Source: JALYRV01 sp035512575 (GTDB lineage: Bacteria; Acidobacteriota; Vicinamibacteria; Vicinamibacterales; SCN-69-37). Taken from it: a stretch of 11,599 bases of DNA. The stretch covers positions 1 through 11,599 of the forward strand of contig DATKDT010000062.1 of the NCBI GenBank assembly GCA_035512575.1, in the 5' to 3' direction. The position numbers and the translations under genes were made by a program. Of the stretch, positions 5,361-11,599 are shown in pieces (position 1 is the first letter of the stretch; each line of letters begins with the position of its first letter). A model generated the notes under the pieces. The model ran no database searches, had not been told where the DNA came from, and saw only the letters and a program-made list of their open reading frames with translations.

Positions 5361-6657
5361 TCCTGAAGAGGTGCGTTCTGCTGCGCAGGAAAATTTCGCC
5401 GCCGTCGACGGCCGGTGTCGTGACGAACGACTGATCGGCCAGCGTGTTGGTGGCGATGATCTCGAACGACGGCCCGGTCTTCGCCACGATGACGTCGCCT
5501 TCCTCGGTGGCGTAGTAGATTTTCCCGCCGGCAATCACCGGCGACGCCTTGATGTTGTACGGCTTCGGCAGCCGCACCTGGTGGTACAGCGGCTCGCCGG
5601 TGTCCGTCTTGAAGGCGCTGACCATCGCCGTGTCCGTGATCATGTAGAGGATGCCGTCGTGGAGCGCGGGCGACGCGGTGTACGACAGGCCGCGATCCTG
5701 TGTCCAGACGATCGCGTCGGTGCCGGTGAGGTCGCCGTCCTGGCCCAGGCGGACGGCCAGCAGCTTCGGATTGCGGTAGCCGCTCATCACGAACATCAGA
5801 TCGCCGTGCTGCACCGGCTGCGGAATCGTGTTCTGGCCGAGTCCCGTGGCCGACCAGATCGGCGCGCCCGTCTCGAAGTCGTAGCTGTGCACGCGGCGTG
5901 AGGCGCTGACGATGATCTGCTTCTTGCCGGCGTGCCCGGCGACGTAGGGCGTCGACCAGTTCGTGACGCCGTCGGGCCGCGCCACGCGCCAGAGCTCCCT
6001 GCCGGTGGCCGCATCGAGCACGGCCATGAACGAGTCGCCCTCGTGATCCATCAGCATGATGAGCCGGTCGCCGTGCAGCACGGGCGCCGCGCCTTCGCCG
6101 AAGCCGCGGAACATCCGCAGCTGGACGCCGAAGTCCTTCTTCCAGAGCTCCTTGCCCTCCATGTCGTACACGTACAGCCCGCGCGAGCCGAACGACGCGT
6201 ACACGCGCTTGCCGTCGGTGACCGGCGAGTTCGACGCGAAGCTGCCGTACATGTGGTGGTGGCCTTCATGCGGCGTCGCGACCGTGGCCGTCTTCTGCCA
6301 GATCACTTTGCCGGTGGCGCGATCGAGCGCGATGACGTCGAAGCGATGCTCGACGAGCGCGGGACCGCCGCCGCCCCGGCGCCCGCGCCCTTCCGGCGCC
6401 GCGGCGGGTGCCGGCGCCGTGCCGGTCGGAATGGCGGTCGTCACGAACACGCGATTGCCCCACACGACGGGCGAGGAGTGGCCCTTGCCGGGAATTTCCA
6501 CCTTCCAGGCCACGTTCGACGAGTCGGACCAGGTCGTGGGCGCATCGCCAACCGCGACGCCGTTGTTCGACGGCCCGCGCCACTGGTGCCACTGGCTCCC
6601 GGGCTGGGCGGACTGAGCGGCGGCGGCAAGGGCAAGGACGAGCAGGAGTCGAGTCAT
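5350..6657 (-). CDS. Secreted PQQ-like beta-propeller repeat protein
   Basis: The product has 435 residues. Residues 1-18 are a signal peptide. The mature protein opens with 'QWHQWRGPSNNG' (22-33), the usual start of the PQQ-like propeller proteins common in Acidobacteriota and Planctomycetota. Propeller blades follow, with recurring units of the type 'V-ALD-ATGK-IW', 'SPV-DGKRVY', 'YDMEGKELWKKD', 'LDAATGRELWRV', 'YDFETGAPIW' and 'ASPVIAGGKIYYATEEGD'. I see no heme site and no alcohol-dehydrogenase cofactor residues, so it is likely a scaffold or binding protein like BamB rather than a proven quinoprotein enzyme. A Gly/Arg-rich tract lies at about 88-98 between blades, and a His cluster at 130-135 ('HEGHHH') could bind metal. 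The final residues 'RIAD' and the stop come from the palindromic element. Its start codon is only 17 bp from the divergent decarboxylase start. Confidence 0.9.
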   Translation of the reverse strand: MTRLLLVLALAAAAQSAQPGSQWHQWRGPSNNGVAVGDAPTTWSDSSNVAWKVEIPGKGHSSPVVWGNRVFVTTAIPTGTAPAPAAAPEGRGRRGGGGPALVEHRFDVIALDRATGKVIWQKTATVATPHEGHHHMYGSFASNSPVTDGKRVYASFGSRGLYVYDMEGKELWKKDFGVQLRMFRGFGEGAAPVLHGDRLIMLMDHEGDSFMAVLDAATGRELWRVARPDGVTNWSTPYVAGHAGKKQIIVSASRRVHSYDFETGAPIWSATGLGQNTIPQPVQHGDLMFVMSGYRNPKLLAVRLGQDGDLTGTDAIVWTQDRGLSYTASPALHDGILYMITDTAMVSAFKTDTGEPLYHQVRLPKPYNIKASPVIAGGKIYYATEEGDVIVAKTGPSFEIIATNTLADQSFVTTPAVDGGEIFLRSRTHLFRIAD

Positions 6658-6662
6658 ATACT
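6657..6662 (+). promoter_or_regulatory. -10 box TATACT upstream of the decarboxylase gene
   Basis: TATACT ends 12 bases before the ATG at 6675, and no Shine-Dalgarno lies between. It shares its first base with the start codon of the divergent propeller gene. No strong -35 is visible 16-18 bp upstream. The spacing predicts a very short leader. Confidence 0.5.
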
Positions 6663-6674
6663 CACGGTTACGAC

Positions 6675-8102
6675 ATGGACCACGAGGAGTTTCGCCGCCG
6701 GGGCCATCAATTAATTGACTGGATAGCGGACTACCGCGGCTCCGTGGCGTCGCGGCCGGTCATGGCTCAGACGGCGCCCGGCGCGGTGCGCGCGCAACTG
6801 CCGGCCGAGCCGCCTCAGCAAGCCGAGCCGTTCGACGCGATCGTCGCGGATCTCGACGCCGTGATCATGCCCGGCCTCTCGCACTGGCACCATCCCGCGT
6901 TCTTCGGCTACTTCCCCTCGAACGGCACGCTTGCCAGCGTACTCGGCGATGTCACGAGCACCGGCCTCGGCGTGCTCGGGCTCGCGTGGCAGAGCAGCCC
7001 CGCGCTCACCGAGCTCGAGGAGGTCGTCTGCGACTGGCTGCGCCAGATGACCGGTCTCAGCGCCGCATGGAGCGGCGTCATTCAGGACACCGCCTCGACG
7101 AGCACGCTGGTCGCGCTGATCTGCGCGCGCGAGCGCGCGACCGGCTTCAGCCTCACGCGCGGCGGGCTGCAGGCGGAAGCCGTGCCCCTCGTGATCTACA
7201 CGTCGCGCCACAGCCACAGCTCGGTCGAGAAGGCGGCGCTGCTTGCCGGCTTCGGCCGCGAGAACATCCACGTCGTCGCCCACGACGGGAAGTGCGCGAT
7301 GGATCCGGCTGCGCTCGCCGGCGCAATTGCCGCCGATCGCGCGCGCGGCCGGCAGCCCTGCGCGATAGTCGCGACCTGCGGCAGCACGACGACGACGGCC
7401 CTGGATCCGCTGAAAGAGATTGGCGCGATCGCGGGCCGCGAAGGCGTTTGGCTGCACGTCGACGCCGCGATGGCGGGATCGGGGATGGTGCTGCCCGAGT
7501 GCCGGTGGATGTGGGACGGCATCGAGCAGGCCGACTCGCTGGTGATCAATCCGCACAAGTGGCTCGGCGCGGCGTTCGACTGTTCTGTCTATTACGTGCG
7601 CGATCCGCAGCATCTCGTGCGCGTGATGTCGACCAACCCGAGCTACCTGCGGACGGCGGCCGACGCCGAGGTGAAGAACTACCGCGACTGGGGCATTCCG
7701 CTCGGCCGCCGGTTCCGCGCGCTGAAGCTGTGGTTTCTGATCAGGGAAGCGGGCGTCGAGGGCCTGCAGGCCCGGCTGCGGCGCGATCTGGAGAACGCGC
7801 AGTGGCTGGCCCGCGAAATCGAGGCGGCGGACGAGTGGCGGCTGCTCGCGCCGGTGCCGCTACAGACGCTGTGCGTGCGCCACGAGCCGCCGGGACTCGC
7901 AGGCGACGCGCTCGATCGCCACACGCTCGCATGGGTCGAGCGCATCAACCGATCCGGCGCCGCCTATCTCACGCCCGCCCTGCTCGACGATCGCTGGATG
8001 TGCCGCGTGTCGATCGGCGCCATCGCGACCGAGCGCGAGCACGTACAGGCGCTTTGGACCCTGATGCGGAACTCTGCGCGCATATACTTCCTACACACAT
8101 GA
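6675..8102 (+). CDS. Aromatic-L-amino-acid decarboxylase-like PLP enzyme (group II)
   Basis: The product has 475 residues, the usual length of the family, and is cytoplasmic. 'EEFRRRGHQLIDWIADY' at the start matches how family members begin, so I chose the ATG at 6675 over longer in-frame extensions that would run into the divergent gene. Visible hallmarks are 'HWHHPAFFGYFPS' (70-82, substrate pocket), 'SHSSVEKA' with ring-stacking His181, 'HVDAAMAG' with Asp263 that pairs with the PLP ring nitrogen, and 'INPHKWLG' with Lys295 as Schiff base. Tyr324 lies in 'NPSYLRT', the position of the catalytic-loop Tyr that distinguishes decarboxylases from plant aldehyde synthases. It should convert an aromatic amino acid such as tryptophan, tyrosine, phenylalanine or DOPA to its amine and CO2. 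The exact substrate cannot be read from the sequence. Its TGA overlaps the ATG of the following kinase gene. An AT-rich palindrome lies within codons 11-15. Confidence 0.93.
   Translation: MDHEEFRRRGHQLIDWIADYRGSVASRPVMAQTAPGAVRAQLPAEPPQQAEPFDAIVADLDAVIMPGLSHWHHPAFFGYFPSNGTLASVLGDVTSTGLGVLGLAWQSSPALTELEEVVCDWLRQMTGLSAAWSGVIQDTASTSTLVALICARERATGFSLTRGGLQAEAVPLVIYTSRHSHSSVEKAALLAGFGRENIHVVAHDGKCAMDPAALAGAIAADRARGRQPCAIVATCGSTTTTALDPLKEIGAIAGREGVWLHVDAAMAGSGMVLPECRWMWDGIEQADSLVINPHKWLGAAFDCSVYYVRDPQHLVRVMSTNPSYLRTAADAEVKNYRDWGIPLGRRFRALKLWFLIREAGVEGLQARLRRDLENAQWLAREIEAADEWRLLAPVPLQTLCVRHEPPGLAGDALDRHTLAWVERINRSGAAYLTPALLDDRWMCRVSIGAIATEREHVQALWTLMRNSARIYFLHT
6707..6718. promoter_or_regulatory. 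AT-rich perfect palindrome TCAATTAATTGA, candidate operator
   Basis: This 12-bp perfect palindrome lies 32 bp downstream of the decarboxylase start, in codons 11-15. It uses the codons TTA and ATT in a gene that otherwise prefers GC-ending codons. It is 50 bp upstream of the divergent propeller gene start, where a regulator could affect both genes or where that gene's promoter might lie. Purely AT-rich palindromes of this size stand out in this window. Confidence 0.4.
8083..8088 (+). promoter_or_regulatory. -10 box TATACT upstream of the kinase gene
   Basis: TATACT ends 10 bases before the ATG at 8099, inside the end of the decarboxylase gene, where it specifies part of 'RIYFLHT'. There is no Shine-Dalgarno. 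The hexamer is identical to the one upstream of the decarboxylase and sits at almost the same distance, so the kinase may have its own near-leaderless transcript as well as readthrough from the gene before. Confidence 0.45.
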
Positions 8103-10405
8103 CTGGACGGGTCGTCGGCCACTACCGCATCCTCGATCGCATCGGGGCGGGCGGGATGGGCGTGGTGTTCAGCGCGGAAGACACGCGGCTGCAGCGGCGC
8201 GTCGCGCTCAAATTCCTGCCGGGCGACGCACGCCGCGACGAGGGGTCGCGCGACCGGATGTTCGCCGAGGCCCGCGCCGCGTCGGCGCTCGATCACGCCA
8301 ACATCTGCACCGTGTACGCCATCGAGGAGACCCCCGAGGCCGAGGTTTTCATCGTCATGCCCGCGTACTCGGGCGAGACGCTCAAGACAAAGCTCGATCG
8401 TGCCGGCGCGCTTGCGCCCGGCGAGGCGCTGAAGATTGCGGGGCAGATTGCGGAAGGCCTGTCGCGCGCGCACGCGGCCGGCATCGTGCACCGCGACATC
8501 AAGCCCGCCAACATCATCGTGACCGACGACGGTGTGCCGAAGATCCTCGATTTCGGGCTGGCGCTGGATCCCAACGTCACGATGCTGCAGGCGCAGGCCA
8601 CCGCCGGCACGCTCGCGTACATGTCTCCCGAGCAGGTGTCGGGCGAGCCGATCGATGCGGGCGCCGACATGTGGGGCCTCGGCGTCATGCTCTACGAGAT
8701 GCTGGCCGGCGTCGCGCCGTTCCAGGGCGAGACGGCCAGCGCGCTGCTCGCCGCGATCCTCAGGGCATCTCCGCGCCCCGTCGCACAGCTCGTGCCCGGC
8801 CTGCCCGCGCCGGTGACCGCGATCGTCACGCGCGCGCTCGCGCCGTCGCCCGGGGCGCGCTACGCGCGCATCGACGACATGCTTGCCGACCTGCGCGCGG
8901 CGATGCGCGAGAGCGACACCGGATCGCGCGCGCCGGCGGCGCGGCGCGTGCCGTCGATTGCCGTGCTGCCGTTCGTCGATATGAGTCCGGCGAAGGATCA
9001 GGACTGGTTCTGCGAAGGCATCGCCGAGGAGCTGATCAACGCGCTCGCGTCGCTGCAGAACGTGCGTGTCGCCGCGCGGACCTCATCCTTCCAGTTCAAG
9101 GATCAGTCTCTCGACGTGCGCGCCATCGGCGAGAAACTCGACACGCAGACCGTGCTCGAAGGCAGCGTGCGCAAAGCGGGCAAGCGGCTGCGCATCACCG
9201 TGCAGCTGATCGACGTCTCGACCGGCTACCACCTCTGGTCCGAGCGGTACGACCGCGACATGGACGACGTGTTCGCCGTGCAGGACGACATCGCCAGAGC
9301 CGTCGTCGACAAGCTGCGCGTCAGGTTGACGGGCGACGAGACGGCCGAGCCGCTGGTCAAGCGCTACACGGCAAAGCCCGAGGCGTACCAGAAGTATCTG
9401 GAGGGGCGCTACTACTGGACCCGGCGCCACACCGGCGCCTTCCAGAAAGCCATTGAATGCTTCTCGGAAGCGGTGGCGCTGGATCCCGACTACGCGCTCG
9501 CGCATGCCGGACTCGCCGACGCCTATTCGATTCTCAGTCTGTATGGCTTCGTGCCGGTGTCGCACACGCGGGCGAAGGCCATCGCATCCGCCGAGCGGGC
9601 GATAGCGCTCGATCCCGATCTGAGCGAGGCCGTCGCTTCGATGGCGCTGGCGACGTGGAGCCAGAACCGCGATTGGGTGGGCGCCGTGGCGCTCTACGAA
9701 CGCGCGCTCGAGCTCAATCCGCACGACAATTCCGCGCGCGGCCAGCTCGGTACGGTGCTCGTCTACCTCGGGCGCTTCGAGGAGGGCCTCGCGCTCGAAC
9801 AGGAAGCAGCGCGCGCGGAGCCGCTGTCGCCCGTCCTCGGCTTCTATTACGCGGCCGGCCTTGGCTTCGTGCGCGCCTTCGACGAGGCGGTCGCCGAATG
9901 CGATCGGGTGCTCGCGCTGCACCCCGACTTCACGCTCGCGCTCTGGATCAAAGCCGGGGCGCTGCTCTGGGCCGGACGGCACGACGCCGCGCTCGTCGTC
10001 GCGGAGCGGTGCGCGGAGCTTTCACCCGACAGCGTGATGATCGGGGCCATCAGGGGCACCATTCGCGCCAGCACCGGCCGCATTGGCGAGGGCAGAGAGG
10101 CCCTGGCTGGTCTGCTGGAGCGAAGCCGGCATGAGTACGTGCCGCCGCTGCTGATCGCGGACTTCTACTCGGCGCTCGGCGACGCCGGCGAAACCCTGCA
10201 GTGGATCGAGCGCGCGTGGGAGGCCCACTCCGGTTTTCTCCCGCGCGTGGCCTTCGAGCCCAACTACGACTGGCTTCACGACGACCCGCGCTTCGTCAGC
10301 ATGATGCAGCGCTTCGGCTTCGAGGAGGCCTACCGCGGCGGCACCGCGCTTCGGCTCAGAACGCCGGTGCCGGCTTCTCCGGATCCGCGGCCGGCAGCAG
10401 GATAG
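8099..10405 (+). CDS. Ser/Thr protein kinase with TolB-like domain and TPR repeats
   Basis: The product has 768 residues. Residues 8-270 are a Hanks-type kinase: 'GAGGMGVVF' loop (16-24), Lys38 in 'VALKF', Glu57, catalytic 'HRDIKPAN' (131-138), DFG at 151-153 and 'GTLAYMSPEQ' (170-179) after the activation segment. All catalytic residues are present. After a short Arg/Ala linker comes a TolB-like N-terminal-type domain (286-410): 'SIAVLPFVDMS', 'DWFCEGIAEELINAL', 'VLEGSVRKAGKRLRITVQLID', 'GYHLWSERYDRD'. Residues about 425-735 contain TPR-like units, each ending in patterns such as 'ALDPD-A-A--GLA', 'ALDPDLSEAVASMA' and 'ELNPHDNSARGQL'. No transmembrane helix is visible, so the whole protein should be cytoplasmic. 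The TPRs probably bind partner proteins; the kinase target is unknown. It overlaps the decarboxylase by ATGA at its start and the antisense histidine kinase by 50 bp at its end. The start is fixed by 'GRVVGHYRILDRIG'. Confidence 0.93.
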   Translation: MTGRVVGHYRILDRIGAGGMGVVFSAEDTRLQRRVALKFLPGDARRDEGSRDRMFAEARAASALDHANICTVYAIEETPEAEVFIVMPAYSGETLKTKLDRAGALAPGEALKIAGQIAEGLSRAHAAGIVHRDIKPANIIVTDDGVPKILDFGLALDPNVTMLQAQATAGTLAYMSPEQVSGEPIDAGADMWGLGVMLYEMLAGVAPFQGETASALLAAILRASPRPVAQLVPGLPAPVTAIVTRALAPSPGARYARIDDMLADLRAAMRESDTGSRAPAARRVPSIAVLPFVDMSPAKDQDWFCEGIAEELINALASLQNVRVAARTSSFQFKDQSLDVRAIGEKLDTQTVLEGSVRKAGKRLRITVQLIDVSTGYHLWSERYDRDMDDVFAVQDDIARAVVDKLRVRLTGDETAEPLVKRYTAKPEAYQKYLEGRYYWTRRHTGAFQKAIECFSEAVALDPDYALAHAGLADAYSILSLYGFVPVSHTRAKAIASAERAIALDPDLSEAVASMALATWSQNRDWVGAVALYERALELNPHDNSARGQLGTVLVYLGRFEEGLALEQEAARAEPLSPVLGFYYAAGLGFVRAFDEAVAECDRVLALHPDFTLALWIKAGALLWAGRHDAALVVAERCAELSPDSVMIGAIRGTIRASTGRIGEGREALAGLLERSRHEYVPPLLIADFYSALGDAGETLQWIERAWEAHSGFLPRVAFEPNYDWLHDDPRFVSMMQRFGFEEAYRGGTALRLRTPVPASPDPRPAAG

Positions 10406-11599
10406 ACACTGTCGAGCCCGTGCCGGGCTCGCTGTGCACGGCCAGAAAGCCGCCCATCTGTCGGATGAGGCCGTACGCGGCCGACAGCCCCAGCCCGGAT
10501 CCCTGTCCGATCTCCTTCGTGCTGAAGAACGGATCGAGCGCGTGCGCGCGCACGTCGGGGCTCATCCCCGCGCCGCTGTCCTTGACATCCACGCGATGGA
10601 ACCGGCCCGCCGCTTTTTCGCCCGGTGGCAGCGGGCTGTCGGCCAGCACGCGAATCGCAATCACGCCCTCGCCGCCCAGCGCGTCGCGCGCGTTCAGGAC
10701 GATGTTGAGCAGCGCCTGGTGCAGCAGCGGCTCGTCCGCCGTCACGAGCACGGACGCCGGGCTCGGCAGCGTTCGCAGGGTGATGCCGCCTTTCATGTGC
10801 CTCGCGAGCGCCGGCGCGGCGGCCTCGACGAACCTGTTCAAGTCGATCGTGGCGCCCGGCAGCGCCTGCTGCCGGCTGAACGCCAGCAGCTGCGTCGTCA
10901 AAAGGGCGGCGCGCTCCGCGGCGCCCACGATCTCGCGCGCGTCCCCCGCCTCCGCCGACTGGGCGGGCAGCGCCTCGGTCAGCGACTGCGCGTAGCCCAT
11001 GATGATCGTCAACAGGTTGTTGAAGTCGTGCGCGATGCCGCCCGCCAGCCGCGAGACGGCTTCGAGCTTCTGCGTCTGCAGGCGGCGGGCATCCGCTTCC
11101 TTGCGATCGGTGATGTCGAGGAGGATCACCCGCATGCCGGCGACGGCGCCGTCTTCGTCGCGCTTGTGGCGCGAGCTGACGAGCATCCAGACCACGTCAC
11201 CGCTCTTGCGCCGGAAGGCGCGTTCGATCGGCTCCGGCGGCGACGTCGATTGCAGCCGTCTCAGTACCGACAGCCGCACGAGCTCCGGGTCCTGGGCGAT
11301 GGTCCACACGTGGCGGCCGAGCATCTCGTGACGCGCGTAGCCGAACAGCGCGAGCTCGGTGTCGTTGACGCGCGTGACGCGGCCCTCGGCATCAATCTCG
11401 TGATATCCGACCGGCGCGCGCATGAACAGATCTTCGAAATCGTCAGTCGCATGGCGGTGCGACAGATCGCGCACGAAGACGAGGATGCGGCTCTCTTCCG
11501 GATTCGCGAGGCGCACCGCGACTTCGACGGGCACTTCGCAGCCGTCCTTGCGGACGATCCAGCTTTTGTACTGGGCCTCCAGCATCTCGCCGGCCAGGC
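10356..11599 (-). CDS. PAS-PAS sensor histidine kinase, N-terminus missing at the window edge
   Basis: The frame is open through the right edge, so the Met at 11583-11585 is internal and only 413 C-terminal residues are seen. Residues 1-48 are the end of a PAS domain ('WIVRKDGCEVPVEVAV ... VFVRDLS'). Residues about 52-168 are a second complete PAS domain ('FEDLFMRAPVGYHEIDAEG', 'FGYARHEMLGRH', 'ERAFRRKSGDVVW', 'VILLDITDRKEAD'). The HisKA helix carries phospho-acceptor His190 in 'GGIAHDFNNLL'. The ATPase domain has N-box Asn298 and Asn302 ('NIVLNARDAL'), 'DSGAGM' (340-345), 'DPFFSTK' and 'GSGLGLS' (366-372), and ends 'GTGSTVSILLP'. It is an NtrB-like class of soluble or sensory kinase with no receiver domain in the visible part and no response regulator nearby in the window. 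Its stop lies inside the end of the convergent Ser/Thr kinase gene. Confidence 0.93.
   Translation of the reverse strand, partial: LAGEMLEAQYKSWIVRKDGCEVPVEVAVRLANPEESRILVFVRDLSHRHATDDFEDLFMRAPVGYHEIDAEGRVTRVNDTELALFGYARHEMLGRHVWTIAQDPELVRLSVLRRLQSTSPPEPIERAFRRKSGDVVWMLVSSRHKRDEDGAVAGMRVILLDITDRKEADARRLQTQKLEAVSRLAGGIAHDFNNLLTIIMGYAQSLTEALPAQSAEAGDAREIVGAAERAALLTTQLLAFSRQQALPGATIDLNRFVEAAAPALARHMKGGITLRTLPSPASVLVTADEPLLHQALLNIVLNARDALGGEGVIAIRVLADSPLPPGEKAAGRFHRVDVKDSGAGMSPDVRAHALDPFFSTKEIGQGSGLGLSAAYGLIRQMGGFLAVHSEPGTGSTVSILLPAADPEKPAPAF

Noticed and set aside
5350..6657. Propeller protein as a true PQQ-dependent alcohol dehydrogenase
   Set aside because: It is too short (435 residues), lacks a heme motif, and I do not see the cofactor-binding residues. 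Only the propeller repeats are supported.
6986..8098. Upstream in-frame extension of the Ser/Thr kinase gene
   Set aside because: It overlaps the decarboxylase in another frame and gives Arg-rich low-complexity sequence. The kinase domain starts right after the ATG at 8099, as usual for the family.
10599..10640. 'SPLPPGEKAAG' segment of the histidine kinase as a repeat-derived insert
   Set aside because: The region between the N box and the DSGAGM motif varies in length in these kinases, and I saw no clear inverted arms in the DNA.
11583..11585. ATG as the start of the histidine kinase
   Set aside because: The frame is open beyond it to the window edge, and the residues after it begin in the middle of a PAS domain, so the gene must start outside the window.

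Overview
This is a GC-rich, densely coded bacterial window holding eight protein genes, two of them cut by the window edges. No RNA genes, transposases, phage genes or CRISPR arrays are visible. The gene content suggests an Acidobacteriota-type genome, perhaps Vicinamibacteria: a secreted DPP-IV-like S9 peptidase with Gly/Arg-rich inserts, a PQQ-like beta-propeller with a 'WRGP' start, a Ser/Thr kinase fused to a TolB-like domain and TPRs, and a small secreted DUF4097-like protein with a CEVRE motif. That assignment is an inference from family resemblance, not a computed classification.

Layout. (1) 1-1532, minus strand: a partial secreted DUF4097-like protein, preceded in transcription by a secreted protein that joins an NTF2/SnoaL-like domain to a DUF481 outer-membrane barrel. 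(2) 1533-1607: a 75-bp divergent promoter region with a consensus TATAAT. (3) 1608-5204, plus strand: a two-gene unit of S9B dipeptidyl-peptidase followed 9 bp later by an uncharacterised outer-membrane barrel protein. (4) 5205-5349: a convergent gap occupied by a long, AT-richer imperfect palindrome that runs into the last codons of the next gene. (5) 5350-6657, minus strand: a secreted PQQ-like beta-propeller protein. (6) 6675-10405, plus strand: an aromatic-L-amino-acid decarboxylase-like PLP enzyme, overlapping by ATGA a Ser/Thr kinase-TolB-TPR protein. (7) 10356-11599, minus strand: a PAS-PAS-histidine kinase whose 3' end overlaps the kinase gene by 50 bp.

How the genes may work together. 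The peptidase and the barrel protein are probably cotranscribed and both act in the envelope. The decarboxylase and the Ser/Thr kinase are physically coupled, but nothing in the sequence shows that one acts on the other. I did not find a clear new defence or biosynthetic system.

The strongest unusual signals are non-coding or structural. They are the 139-bp palindrome between convergent genes, which supplies a stop codon; two in-frame GC-rich palindromic insertions inside the peptidase propeller; TATAAT/TATACT hexamers 10-13 nt before three start codons that lack Shine-Dalgarno sequences, suggesting leaderless or near-leaderless transcripts; and an AT-rich 12-bp perfect palindrome just inside the decarboxylase gene.
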